This document shows, piece by piece, positions 24,235 to 32,252 of a DNA stretch of 64,000 nucleotides (its first letter is position 1; every line of letters starts with the position of its first letter). A program made the translations under genes and the position numbers. The notes beneath the pieces were generated by a model. It was not told the DNA's origin. It did no database searches and worked only from the letters and a program-made list of their open reading frames with translations. Origin of the DNA: Lachnospiraceae bacterium (lineage in GTDB: Bacteria; Bacillota; Clostridia; Lachnospirales; Lachnospiraceae); the NCBI GenBank assembly GCA_028689585.1, contig JAQVCW010000003.1, positions 1 to 64,000 of the forward strand. The letters run 5' to 3'.

Positions 24235-24849
24235 TCAGAAAACAGCACAGTTTGAACTGCATTGATAAGCTTCTATAATGTCTTTCAGCTCAACGCCTCT
24301 GGATACCAGTTTCACCACTGTTTTCTGCGCCATCTCAAATTGCTGAAACAGCCGCAGCTTTTCTGCCAGATTTTCATAGACCTTCCAATATCCTGTGTGA
24401 AGAAAATTTCTGCCCTGGTTTTGAATAAAACCTCTTACATCCTCCATAGGATATCCCAGCAGAAGCCCCATTTCATGAGGAAATAAGATTTCCTTCCTCC
24501 TATATTTCCGATATCTGTTTCCGAATTCAGCTAATACCTCCTCCAGCAGGCAGCTTTGGTATCCCATCTGTTTCAGAAAATCTGATATCACTTGTTTCAA
24601 AAGGTATTCCTGCATCTGTGCCTCATCATAAAGCAGCAGCGTGGCCTTTTCCTCTGTCACCAGCAGAATACAGTAAGAAATTCCGGTATCTCTCAGGATT
24701 CTTTTAATCCTGCGCAGACATGCTTTCTGAATAATCAGCAGATTCGATATTTTCAATCCTGCAATCAATGGCGCGCATTGAATCGCTAACTGCGTTTCGA
24801 TGTTCTTCGGATCCATCCCCTGTACAATTTCAAATATCTCTTTGCTCAT
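24235..24849 (-). CDS. DUF3793 family protein
   Basis: A 204-residue soluble protein with the DUF3793 layout: QCAPLIAGLKISNLLII near the start, a LLVTEEKATLLLYDEAQMQEYL centre, FPHEMGLLLGYPMEDVRGFIQN, and a helical C terminus. The function is unknown. It is the first gene of an operon with flavodoxin and DUF2325. A strong promoter lies upstream with a GTTAG-N6-CTAAC palindrome just downstream of the expected transcription start. In Clostridia, DUF3793 commonly neighbours iron or haem genes (recalled, not checked), which agrees with this setting. Confidence 0.85.
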   Translation of the reverse strand: MSKEIFEIVQGMDPKNIETQLAIQCAPLIAGLKISNLLIIQKACLRRIKRILRDTGISYCILLVTEEKATLLLYDEAQMQEYLLKQVISDFLKQMGYQSCLLEEVLAEFGNRYRKYRRKEILFPHEMGLLLGYPMEDVRGFIQNQGRNFLHTGYWKVYENLAEKLRLFQQFEMAQKTVVKLVSRGVELKDIIEAYQCSSNCAVF

Positions 24850-24871
24850 TTCGCTCCTTTCTCATGTCCGA

Positions 24872-24891
24872 AAGTTAGTTCTTGCTAACTT
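24872..24891. promoter_or_regulatory. Operator-like palindrome GTTAG-N6-CTAAC (site 1)
   Basis: AAGTTAG-TTCTTG-CTAACTT is a perfect 7+7 palindrome over the expected transcription start of the DUF3793 operon. The same arms and spacing occur over the feo promoter (39349-39366). A repressor bound here would block initiation. Confidence 0.7.
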
Positions 24892-24897
24892 ATATTT

Positions 24898-24926
24898 ATA
24901 TTATCTAATCCCCTTGGGAAAGTCAA
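24898..24926 (-). promoter_or_regulatory. Promoter of the DUF3793-flavodoxin-DUF2325 operon
   Basis: -35 TTGACT (24926-24921), 17-bp spacer, -10 TAATAT (24903-24898) on the minus strand. A GATAATGATA string just upstream (24931-24940) resembles half of a Fur box but has no second half. Confidence 0.75.
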
Positions 24927-24994
24927 GCGGGATAATGATAGTTTTTTCTCATTTAGAAATCCTATGCATTCTGTGATCTAATTCAGCACAGCAC

Positions 24995-25046
24995 AAAAAA
25001 ACTGTTTTTTATCCATTGCAGTTCTGCAAATGAATAAAAAACAGTT
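24995..25046 (-). terminator. Terminator of the lsrACDBF operon
   Basis: AACTGTTTTTTAT and its complement form a long A/T-rich stem closed by a GCA/TGC-flanked loop (25046-25000), followed on the minus strand by TTTTT. It lies 45 bases beyond the lsrF stop codon. Confidence 0.8.
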
Positions 25047-25090
25047 CTCACTATCAAAATAAAAAGCAGCACCGTCACCAATCCGTCTAA

Positions 25091-25969
25091 TCAGTGAATC
25101 AGCTCCTGATAAAATTCATAGGCTTCTTTGTCCGTAAATCCTTCGTGAACAATCTTGCCCACCGCCTGAGCCATTTCCAGCGGATGCTCACTCTGGAAAA
25201 TATTACGTCCCATATCAACACCGCGGGCGCCTTTGGAGATAACTGTATACGCCAGGTTCAGCGCCTCAGCCTCCGGAAGCTTCTTTCCTCCGGCTACCAC
25301 GATCGGCACCGGACACGCTGCTACCACTTCTTCAAAATTGTCGCAATTGTAGGTTTTTACCATCTGAACGCCCATCTCTGCTACGATTCGGGTAGCCAGC
25401 TTGAAGAAGCGATCGGTACGCTCCATTTCCTTGCCTACGGCTACCACTCCCAGGGTAGGAATACTGTAGCGCATACCGGCATTGATCACTTTAGACAGAT
25501 TGTCAATGCTGGATAACTGGCCGTCTGCGCCGATAAAGGTCTGCACTGCCATACAGTCTGCATTCATCCGGATGGAATCCTCAATATCCACTGCCACTAC
25601 CTCATGAGAAAGGTCATCGTTGAGCATGGAGGAACCGGAAGTAACCCGAAGAGCCACTGCTTTCGTGATCTCCGGCGGAACACAGGTCCGGATCGCGCCT
25701 CTGGTTCCCATGAATACATCTACATAAGGCGCCAGCTTCGGCATCAGCAGATCCAGTCTCTCCAGACCGGCAGTAGATCCCATGAAATATCCGTGGTCAA
25801 AAGCAAACATCACTGTATTTCCGCTCTTGGGATTAAAAATATTGGAAAGATGTTTCTTCATGCCCCAGTCTAAGCTGTTGGCTCCTTTTACATAAAAACC
25901 CTCCTGATTTGCAAAGGGTTCCTGTACATGATAGTCTTTTGCTACTTTCAGTCCGTCTTTATCTGCCAT
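25091..25969 (-). CDS. lsrF: LsrF: 3-hydroxy-5-phosphonooxypentane-2,4-dione thiolase
   Basis: A 292-residue class I aldolase-fold enzyme that, in E. coli, transfers the acetyl group of phosphorylated AI-2 breakdown product to CoA. Marks are TVMFAFDHGYFMGSTAGL, GTRGAIRTCVPP, TYNCDNFEEVV with the expected active-site region, VVAGGKKLPEAEAL with the Schiff-base-type lysines, and GARGVDMGRNIFQSEHP. The ATG at 25969 follows AGAGGA by seven bases. It is the last gene of the lsrACDB transport operon, separated from lsrB by 226 bases containing two hairpins. No lsrG follows it; a cupin gene beside lsrK may fill that step. Confidence 0.93.
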   Translation of the reverse strand: MADKDGLKVAKDYHVQEPFANQEGFYVKGANSLDWGMKKHLSNIFNPKSGNTVMFAFDHGYFMGSTAGLERLDLLMPKLAPYVDVFMGTRGAIRTCVPPEITKAVALRVTSGSSMLNDDLSHEVVAVDIEDSIRMNADCMAVQTFIGADGQLSSIDNLSKVINAGMRYSIPTLGVVAVGKEMERTDRFFKLATRIVAEMGVQMVKTYNCDNFEEVVAACPVPIVVAGGKKLPEAEALNLAYTVISKGARGVDMGRNIFQSEHPLEMAQAVGKIVHEGFTDKEAYEFYQELIH

Positions 25970-26055
25970 TTCTTGTCCTCTTTTCTGCATTTTTGTTTGT
26001 CTTTTTTAACTCATTACAGGCGAAGTATGGTTAACCCCGCCCGTTTTTTTGATTG

Positions 26056-26179
26056 GGAAGCAGGGATTTAATCTCTGCTTCCTTTTTGGTTTACATAACT
26101 AAAAACCTCATTCTATCTGCCAACTATAATTTTACACTAACAGAGAATTTCAACTCAGGCGGAAAGCTCCGCCTGAGTT
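26056..26179. other. Two hairpins between lsrB and lsrF
   Basis: GGAAGCAG...CTGCTTCC (26056-26082) and a perfect AACTCAGGCGGA/TCCGCCTGAGTT stem (26152-26179). Neither has a T run on the minus strand. They are more likely mRNA-stabilising or processing structures 3' of the abundant binding-protein message than terminators. Confidence 0.55.
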
Positions 26180-26195
26180 TCTTTGTTATCCTGCT

Positions 26196-27275
26196 TTAGA
26201 AATTGTAATCTTCCATGTTGCTCTCATCAAATACAACGCGTTCCGGAAGAAGAACTACACCATTGTTCGTATCTGCTGTCTCAGCACCTTCTGAGATACA
26301 GTCGTTTGCTTCTACAGCAACATCACCGATGCTCGGGATAGAAATGGTATCGCCTACTTTTACTTCATTGCCTGCAGCCAGGTATGCAGCTACATAGCAG
26401 CCCATAGCGCCCTGAATCTGGCAGTCCCACAGTCCCCATTCATAGAGAAGACCTGCTTTGCAGAATTCTTTGATGGAGTTAGGAGAAGCAAATCCGGTAA
26501 TGCTGATCTTGTCTTTATCCAGTCCTGCGTTCTGAGCAGCCTGTAACTGTCCAGGAAGTGCAGTAGAGTCATTACAGATGATCAGGTCTACATCAGAGTG
26601 GTCAGCCAGTACGGCTGCGCCTACGGTTACTGCTTTTTCAGAATCCTGTTCGCTGTAATAGTTGTCCGGAGCTACGTTTACCCAGTTCGGGTAGTTCTCA
26701 GCGATATAAGCTTCGCCTGCTACCTGCCAGGAGTTCTGATCCGTTACAGTAGCCTGTGAATAATGCCAGCAGTATTTGATCTCGTCTTTTGCAGCATCTT
26801 TGCCTCGTTTGCTCAGAGAGTCAGCGCCCATATCAACCAGCATCTTGCCCAGAGTATCCGGTGTTCCCTGTGATACCATAAGAGCACGGTCTGTTACATT
26901 TGCATCAGAGTCCCATGTACAAACCGTAATTCCGGCATCTTTTGCTTCCTGAAGTGCATCAGATACGCCAGCAGCATCTACGGTAGAAATACAGATTGCA
27001 TCTACACCCGTGTTGATTGCCTGATGGATTACTTCAACCTGTTCTGCAGCACCTGCTACAGAGTTGCCCATGTATTCCACGCTGATGCCCCATTCTTCAG
27101 CATACTTCTGAGCTCCGTCATTTGCAGATTCAAAGAATGCATTTCCTGTAACCTTCGGGATAAAAGCAACTGTCTTTCCTTCCACTGATACTGCCTCAGA
27201 AGCCTGAGCGCTCATTCCCATTGTTCCAGCTACCATTGCTGCAGCCAATACACTGGCCATAACCTTCTTTGTCAT
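26196..27275 (-). CDS. lsrB: LsrB: autoinducer-2 binding lipoprotein-type periplasmic-fold protein
   Basis: A 359-residue solute-binding protein of the sugar/AI-2 class. An N-terminal signal peptide (KKVMASVLAAAMVAGTMGMSAQA) lacks a lipobox Cys. The mature protein has the Peripla_BP_4 features VAFIPKVTGNAFFESANDGAQKYAEEWG, INTGVDAICISTVD, WDSDANVTDRALMVSQGT and NYYSEQDSEKAV, a good match to LsrB of AI-2 importers, where the Asp/Asp/Lys set contacts the ligand. It captures AI-2 outside the membrane and delivers it to LsrCD. The start follows AAAGGAGGAACAAGTATT. The absence of a lipobox is odd for a Gram-positive and leaves the anchoring unclear. Confidence 0.92.
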   Translation of the reverse strand: MTKKVMASVLAAAMVAGTMGMSAQASEAVSVEGKTVAFIPKVTGNAFFESANDGAQKYAEEWGISVEYMGNSVAGAAEQVEVIHQAINTGVDAICISTVDAAGVSDALQEAKDAGITVCTWDSDANVTDRALMVSQGTPDTLGKMLVDMGADSLSKRGKDAAKDEIKYCWHYSQATVTDQNSWQVAGEAYIAENYPNWVNVAPDNYYSEQDSEKAVTVGAAVLADHSDVDLIICNDSTALPGQLQAAQNAGLDKDKISITGFASPNSIKEFCKAGLLYEWGLWDCQIQGAMGCYVAAYLAAGNEVKVGDTISIPSIGDVAVEANDCISEGAETADTNNGVVLLPERVVFDESNMEDYNF

Positions 27276-27344
27276 AATACTTGTTCCTCCTTTAATTATA
27301 TAGTTTTTTCTATATCCAGGGGACTATCCCCTAAACATCTTTAT

Positions 27345-28373
27345 TCAGGCTTCTCTGCCTCTTTCTTTCCATTTCCGGATCAAATTCGCCGTGGTGGGAT
27401 GGGATCCCATGGAACGGGCCACTACTACCACCAGAAGCAGAACACCTACCGGAATATCCAGATACTGGGTACCTACGCCAAAGCACAGCGGCAGGCCAAA
27501 CCGGAGCAGGCCGATCACAACGGATGCCAGCGCAGTTCCCACCACATTTCCTTTGCCGCCGGTACTCAAGGTACCGCCCAGCACCACTGCCGTAATGATA
27601 TTCAGCGTGAAATTGGAGCCCAGGTCACTCTTTGCAGTTCCAAGGTAAGCGGTCAGTACCACACCTGCCACAGAAGCGCTCATAGCAGAAAGAACGTAGG
27701 TGCTCATAATCACCAATCTGCTGTTAATCCCGGAATACTCCGCTGCTTTCTGGTTCACGCCCACCAGGAAAATCCGTCTGCCGTATTTGGTTCTGTGAAG
27801 AAGAATATAGGCAAGCACGGTCAAAATCAGGAAAATAATCAACTGGCTTGGTATCACGCCAAAAAATTTGTACTTTGATAAAATCTTAAAATAGTCCGGG
27901 AAACCGCTGATGCCCTGGTAACTGGCCGTCGATGCCATATTGGAAACCAAAAGGGCGATCCCCGCATATAAAAAGCTGCCTCCCAGTGTCACCACCATCG
28001 CCTGCACTCCGCAGTAAGCCACGAAGAAGCCGGAAAGTGCACCGCATAATGCCGCCACGATCACCGCAAGCAGTGCCGCCACCCAGATATTGAGTCCGAA
28101 GTCCTGCCAGGTCACACCGATGATAATAGAGGTCAGGCCTACGATGGAGCCCGCCTGGATATCAATACCGCCTGTAATCATGACAAAGGTCACAAACAGG
28201 GAAATAATGCAGATGGACATAAAGTCATTCATACTGTTAAACAGCAGTGCCGGTCTCAAAAACTTGGAATTTGCCGCTCCAAAGACCACGAACTCCGCCA
28301 GCAGGATGCAGATCAGTACCATTTCCCAGCTTTTCAGGAATTCTTTCAATTTCTGAAGGAAGGATTTATTCAT
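27345..28373 (-). CDS. lsrD: LsrD: AI-2 ABC transporter permease
   Basis: A 342-residue permease of the ribose/AI-2 family (BPD_transp_2) with about nine helices. Family marks are GGIDIQAGSIVGLTSIIIG, the GxxDxSxG-like loop, and VVLGGTLSTGGKGNVVGTALASVVIG near residue 250. It pairs with LsrC to form the channel. The ATG at 28373 overlaps the lsrC stop codon by eight bases, so translation is coupled; an upstream GTG three codons earlier is less likely. Confidence 0.9.
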   Translation of the reverse strand: MNKSFLQKLKEFLKSWEMVLICILLAEFVVFGAANSKFLRPALLFNSMNDFMSICIISLFVTFVMITGGIDIQAGSIVGLTSIIIGVTWQDFGLNIWVAALLAVIVAALCGALSGFFVAYCGVQAMVVTLGGSFLYAGIALLVSNMASTASYQGISGFPDYFKILSKYKFFGVIPSQLIIFLILTVLAYILLHRTKYGRRIFLVGVNQKAAEYSGINSRLVIMSTYVLSAMSASVAGVVLTAYLGTAKSDLGSNFTLNIITAVVLGGTLSTGGKGNVVGTALASVVIGLLRFGLPLCFGVGTQYLDIPVGVLLLVVVVARSMGSHPTTANLIRKWKERGREA

Positions 28374-29382
28374 GATCCCCACCCCCTATCTTCGCTTTGT
28401 CTCCCGAAAGGGTTCTTGCTGCCAGTCTCTGTCTGCGGTTCTTCTCCGCTGTATTTCTCTGCATCAAAGAGTCCGCCACTACGATCGTAATCAGTAAAAT
28501 ACCGGTAATCGTATTGTCATAGGTGGAGCCCAGTTCCATAAATACCAGCAGTCTGCTGATACTTGCCATAATAACTGCTCCAATGGAAGCTCCGATCACG
28601 CTGCCCACACCGCCGGAAAGACTGATGCCGCCCAGCACGCAGGCTGCCACCGCCTTCATCTCATATCCGCTTCCGGATGTGGCTGTGACAAAACCGATTC
28701 TGGAAGAAAATACAATACCGGAAATCGCTGCCAGAACGCCGCAGATCACATAAGCCGCCACCTTTGTCTGTGTAGCCGGAATACCTACCATGGCTGCGCC
28801 CGCGGGATTATCTCCCACTGCGATAAAATAGCGTCCCCGTTTTGTCTTTTTCAGGAGCAGATGAATGGCAATCACTGCCAGAACCGTCAGCGTCAGGTTG
28901 ACGCTGATGCTGCCCACCAGGGTATTGGTATATAATTTTTTAAACTCGGCAGGCAGGTTCTCCACCCACGCGCCTCCGGTATAGACATACATCATGCCGC
29001 GCATAACGCCGTTGGTGCCCAGAGTAAAGATCAGGGAAGGAACTCCCATGATCGCCACGCCCCAGCCATTGAACAGCCCCATCAATGCTCCGATGATAAT
29101 GCCCACTGCAAATGCCAGCAGCCAGTTCTGTCCGTCCCGGAGCATACAGGATACTACCGTAGCTGTAAATCCCAGATTTGCACCCACGGATACATCGATC
29201 TCACCAATGAAAATTGCAAAAGCCATTCCGACTGACACGATAATGTATACCACGCTGTCATTAAAGCAGGCTACAATATTGGATGAAGTCAAAAAGTTCG
29301 GATTGATGATCCCTACTATAAGAAACAGAGCGACCAGAAACAGGAAACTGCTGATTTCTCTTGATTTCAATAACTTTTTCAT
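28366..29382 (-). CDS. lsrC: LsrC: AI-2 ABC transporter permease
   Basis: A 338-residue BPD_transp_2 permease, paralogous to LsrD. Marks are MAFAIFIGEIDVSVGANLGFTA (the GxxDxSxG element), NPAGAAMVGIPATQTKVAAY and ACVLGGISLSGGVGSVIGASIG. It forms the membrane channel with LsrD. The start overlaps the lsrA stop codon (ATGA), and GGAGGCCGGAGC precedes it. Confidence 0.9.
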   Translation of the reverse strand: MKKLLKSREISSFLFLVALFLIVGIINPNFLTSSNIVACFNDSVVYIIVSVGMAFAIFIGEIDVSVGANLGFTATVVSCMLRDGQNWLLAFAVGIIIGALMGLFNGWGVAIMGVPSLIFTLGTNGVMRGMMYVYTGGAWVENLPAEFKKLYTNTLVGSISVNLTLTVLAVIAIHLLLKKTKRGRYFIAVGDNPAGAAMVGIPATQTKVAAYVICGVLAAISGIVFSSRIGFVTATSGSGYEMKAVAACVLGGISLSGGVGSVIGASIGAVIMASISRLLVFMELGSTYDNTITGILLITIVVADSLMQRNTAEKNRRQRLAARTLSGDKAKIGGGDHE

Positions 29383-30893
29383 GCTCCGGCCTCCTTCTTT
29401 TCCGTGATGCCAAAGGAGGCTGCCATCAGTTTATCCTGATTGATATCTTCTCCGGTAAATTCTCCGTTGATACGTCCCTGGCATACGGTCATCACCCGGT
29501 CTGACAATTCGATAATCTCCTCCATATCCGATGAAATCAGCAGAATGGACAATCCCCGGTTTCTCAATTCATGAATAATGGAATATACATCACCCCTGGC
29601 CGCTGCATCGATGCCACGGGTGGGTTCATCCAGAATAACCAGCTTCGGTGAAGTCGAAAGGCTCCTTCCGATCACTACCTTCTGCTGATTTCCTCCGGAA
29701 AGGCTGCCGGCAAGCTGCGCCTGTCCTGTAATCTTGGTGCGGAAATCATCCACATATTTTTGAGTCAGGCGATACTCTTCTTTCCTATTTAAAAGGAAAC
29801 GCCCCATCGTCTTTTCACCCAGCATGGCGCTGCTTGTATTCGCCGCGATATCACTGATCTTAAACAGGCCGTGATAATGTCTGTCCTCCGGCACATAATT
29901 CAGTCCGGCTGCAATCACCTGTCTGGTGGATAATCCTGTAATATCCCTGCCTTCCAGATACGCCTTGCCGCCCAGCACCTTATCCCGTCCGAATACTGTG
30001 GTGGCAAGCTCTGTTCTGCCGGCGCCCACGACTCCGGCCAGTCCCAGGATCTCCCCCTGATAAACCTTCAGAGAAATATCGGTAAACCCATAGCCGGAAA
30101 ACTTCTGCAGTTCAAATACCGGCCTGGAATGTTCGTAATCAATAGCTTTCATCTGTTCCTTCAGCGTATCTTCTTTTTCCTGCGCATCCGGCGGCAGCAG
30201 TCCCTTCACCAGCATCTCCCTGGTAAATTCAGTCACCAGTCCGCGCACCGGTATCTTTCCGTCCCGCATGATCGCCACATGAGTGGCAATCTCAAACACC
30301 TCGGTAAGACGATGGGTGATATAGATAATGCCGATCCCCTTCGCTCTCAGTTCATTCACGCTCCGAAACAGGCTCTCTACCTCATCAAAGGTAAGTGCGC
30401 TGGTAGGCTCATCCAGGATCAGGATCTGTGCATGTCTGAGCAGTCCCCTCAGGATCTCCACCATCTGCTGCTCCGCAATGGAAAGGCTTCCTGCTTTTCT
30501 GGAAAGATCCAGCTTCCAGCCAACTGCTGTCATCAGCTCTGTCAGTTCCTTATGTAATTCCGAACCTTTCTTTTCAAAGCCAATTACTATGTTTTCTTCT
30601 ACTGTCATATTAGGAAAGAGCATCGGCTCCTGTGGTACCATGTAGATACCGCTGGCCAGGGCAGCGCTCGTCTTGTTGGAAGTAACCTTCTCCCCGCGGA
30701 CGAATATTTCACCCTTATCATGCTGGTAGATGCCCATAATGATTTTCATCAATGTACTTTTTCCCGCACCATTGCCGCCAATCAGTGCCAGAACCTCGCC
30801 TTCGTTCAGATCCAGGCTGATTCCCTTTAGAACAGCATTCATACCAAAAGACTTGTAGATGTTTTTGATATTCAGAAGTGCTTTTTCCGGCAA
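29379..30893 (-). CDS. lsrA: LsrA: AI-2 ABC transporter ATP-binding protein (double ATPase)
   Basis: A 504-residue tandem ATPase of the sugar/AI-2 importer class. The first domain has GGNGAGKSTLM, the signature LSIAEQQMVEI and ILILDEPTSALT; the second has GVVGAGRTELA, SLSGGNQQKVVIGR and LVILDEPTRGID. The pattern of one standard and one divergent Walker A is normal for this class. The start is a TTG at 30893, seven bases after AGGAGG. It is the first gene of lsrACDBF, with a canonical promoter 60 bases upstream. The -35 box of that promoter lies in sequence resembling the lsr operator. Confidence 0.93.
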   Translation of the reverse strand: MPEKALLNIKNIYKSFGMNAVLKGISLDLNEGEVLALIGGNGAGKSTLMKIIMGIYQHDKGEIFVRGEKVTSNKTSAALASGIYMVPQEPMLFPNMTVEENIVIGFEKKGSELHKELTELMTAVGWKLDLSRKAGSLSIAEQQMVEILRGLLRHAQILILDEPTSALTFDEVESLFRSVNELRAKGIGIIYITHRLTEVFEIATHVAIMRDGKIPVRGLVTEFTREMLVKGLLPPDAQEKEDTLKEQMKAIDYEHSRPVFELQKFSGYGFTDISLKVYQGEILGLAGVVGAGRTELATTVFGRDKVLGGKAYLEGRDITGLSTRQVIAAGLNYVPEDRHYHGLFKISDIAANTSSAMLGEKTMGRFLLNRKEEYRLTQKYVDDFRTKITGQAQLAGSLSGGNQQKVVIGRSLSTSPKLVILDEPTRGIDAAARGDVYSIIHELRNRGLSILLISSDMEEIIELSDRVMTVCQGRINGEFTGEDINQDKLMAASFGITEKKEAGA

Positions 30894-30952
30894 AATAATT
30901 CCTCCTCTCGTTCCAGATACAAATGTTTTAATCCAGAAATAATGTTATCTAT

Positions 30953-30981
30953 AATATAACCTTGTTCTTCCAATTTGTCAA
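30953..30981 (-). promoter_or_regulatory. Promoter of lsrACDBF with overlapping operator-like half site
   Basis: -35 TTGACA (30981-30976), 17-bp spacer, -10 TATATT (30958-30953), on the minus strand. The -35 box sits in GTGTATTGACA, resembling one arm of the palindrome that overlaps the lsrR -35 box 145 bases away. This suits LsrR repression relieved by phospho-AI-2. Confidence 0.8.
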
Positions 30982-31109
30982 TACACTTATTTGTCTCTAT
31001 TTCACAGGATCTTTTCCGAAATGGTTTGGTATGTATTGGGTATTATTTACATTATTCTGCAAATATCTCCATTCTTTTTATAAATATTAATGATTTTCTA
31101 TTTTTATTA

Positions 31110-31132
31110 CAGTGTCAAATGCATTGACACTG
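31110..31132. promoter_or_regulatory. Probable LsrR operator
   Basis: CAGTGTCAA-ATGCA-TTGACACTG is a perfect 9+9 palindrome between the divergent lsrA and lsrR genes. Its right arm contains the lsrR -35 hexamer, predicting autoregulation. Confidence 0.75.
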
Positions 31133-31152
31133 ATTAATTTTCGTGATACACT
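31124..31152 (+). promoter_or_regulatory. Promoter of lsrR
   Basis: -35 TTGACA (31124-31129), 17-bp spacer, -10 TACACT (31147-31152), on the plus strand. The lsrR start codon is 66 bases downstream of the -10 box. Confidence 0.75.
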
Positions 31153-31217
31153 TCCAGTATCAAAGAAAGAACATTTGATATTTTTATCAACTTTTGTTCT
31201 CGAAATGGAGATTATCT

Positions 31218-32153
31218 ATGCAAAACGAATACGATCATGAAGAGATGATAATGGTGAAGGTTGCCTGGTACTATTATATGGAAAATCTTACCCAGCAGGA
31301 AATCGGAGAATACCTTGGCATTCCCCGTCTCAGAGTGAACCGTCTTCTGGATAAGGCCAGAAAAAACGGTGTCATTCATTTTTCTGTGCGGGCAAAAGAC
31401 AGCAGCCGGATGCAGATCGAACGGAAAATAATTCAGCGCTTTCATTTAAAGGACGCTTTCATCGTCCCCCCTGCGATCAACAAAAATGACATCAATGAAA
31501 ATGTTGCCAAGGCAGCGGCGGTATACATTCATGATCGGATGGATGAATCCAGCTTTCTCAACATGGGTTACGGAGATACCCTCAGCCGTGTCTTGAATCA
31601 TCTTGCAAATATTTCCGAATTTCCCATCAATGTGGTTTCTCTCACCGGCGGAGTCAGCTATTACCTGCCCAATGCGCAGTCCAGCATTTTCAATGCAAAG
31701 CTGTATCTGACTCCCACCCCTCTTCTGATGCAGACACCGGAAATCGTGCGTGCCGTAGAGAAGGAACCAAGCGTGGATCAGATTCTGAATATGACCGCTC
31801 TGGCCAAGATGACTATTTTCGGCATTGGCGGCATGGATGATAATGCAACGATCATCAAAAACGGACTTTTAAATCACAATGATTTCCTTTTACTGAACAT
31901 GAAGGGAGCAGTCGGTGATATGCTTTGTCACTTTATTGATGCAAACGGCTGTCTGGTTCCTTCTGATATCGAAGACCGGCTGATCAGTACTTCTCTGGAT
32001 GCCTTAAAGAACCTGGATAATACCATTGCAGTGGCCGCAGGCAAAGACAAAGCCAAACCAATCCTGGCTGCGCTCCGCGGCGGCTATCTGGACACTCTGA
32101 TCACTGACGAGGCCACGGCGGCCAGCATTCTGGAAATCAGTGAGCAAATCTAA
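31218..32153 (+). CDS. lsrR: LsrR: SorC/DeoR-type repressor of the AI-2 operon
   Basis: A 311-residue SorC-family regulator. The N-terminal helix-turn-helix is NLTQQEIGEYLGIPRLRVNRLLDKARKNG (about residues 23-52); the sugar-phosphate-binding domain has LNMGYGDTLSRVLNHL, VVSLTGGVSYYLP, FGIGGMDDNATIIKNG and VAAGKDKAKPILAALRGG. In E. coli LsrR is released from DNA by phospho-AI-2, the product of LsrK, encoded next. The ATG at 31218 follows GGAG by seven bases; a TTG eight codons earlier lacks a site. It is divergent from lsrACDBF and just upstream of lsrK, exactly the enterobacterial arrangement. Confidence 0.92.
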   Translation: MQNEYDHEEMIMVKVAWYYYMENLTQQEIGEYLGIPRLRVNRLLDKARKNGVIHFSVRAKDSSRMQIERKIIQRFHLKDAFIVPPAINKNDINENVAKAAAVYIHDRMDESSFLNMGYGDTLSRVLNHLANISEFPINVVSLTGGVSYYLPNAQSSIFNAKLYLTPTPLLMQTPEIVRAVEKEPSVDQILNMTALAKMTIFGIGGMDDNATIIKNGLLNHNDFLLLNMKGAVGDMLCHFIDANGCLVPSDIEDRLISTSLDALKNLDNTIAVAAGKDKAKPILAALRGGYLDTLITDEATAASILEISEQI

Positions 32154-32183
32154 AGATTATATCGGATTTTGTTGTAGAACCCG

Positions 32184-32235
32184 ATATGCAGCGTCAGCCC
32201 ATTTGCGGTCAGCAAATTTAAGATGGCTGATGTTC
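32184..32235 (+). repeat. Leader hairpin family B, copy 2 (before lsrK)
   Basis: ATGCAGCGTCAGCCCATTTG, a GCGGTC loop, then CAAATTTAAGATGGCTGATG. One G of the usual ATGGGCTGATG is missing, which opens an ATG frame continuous with lsrK. It ends 17 bases before the lsrK ATG. Confidence 0.8.
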
Positions 32236-32252
32236 AGAAAGGAGAAAATAAT

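Noticed and set aside
24931..24940. GATAATGATA, half of a Fur box
   Set aside because: No inverted partner follows, it lies upstream of the -35 box, and the GTTAG-N6-CTAAC site is much stronger.
26056..26179. Hairpins between lsrB and lsrF as operon terminators
   Set aside because: Their T runs are on the plus strand, where no gene reads; on the minus strand they are not followed by T, so lsrF is probably still in the operon.
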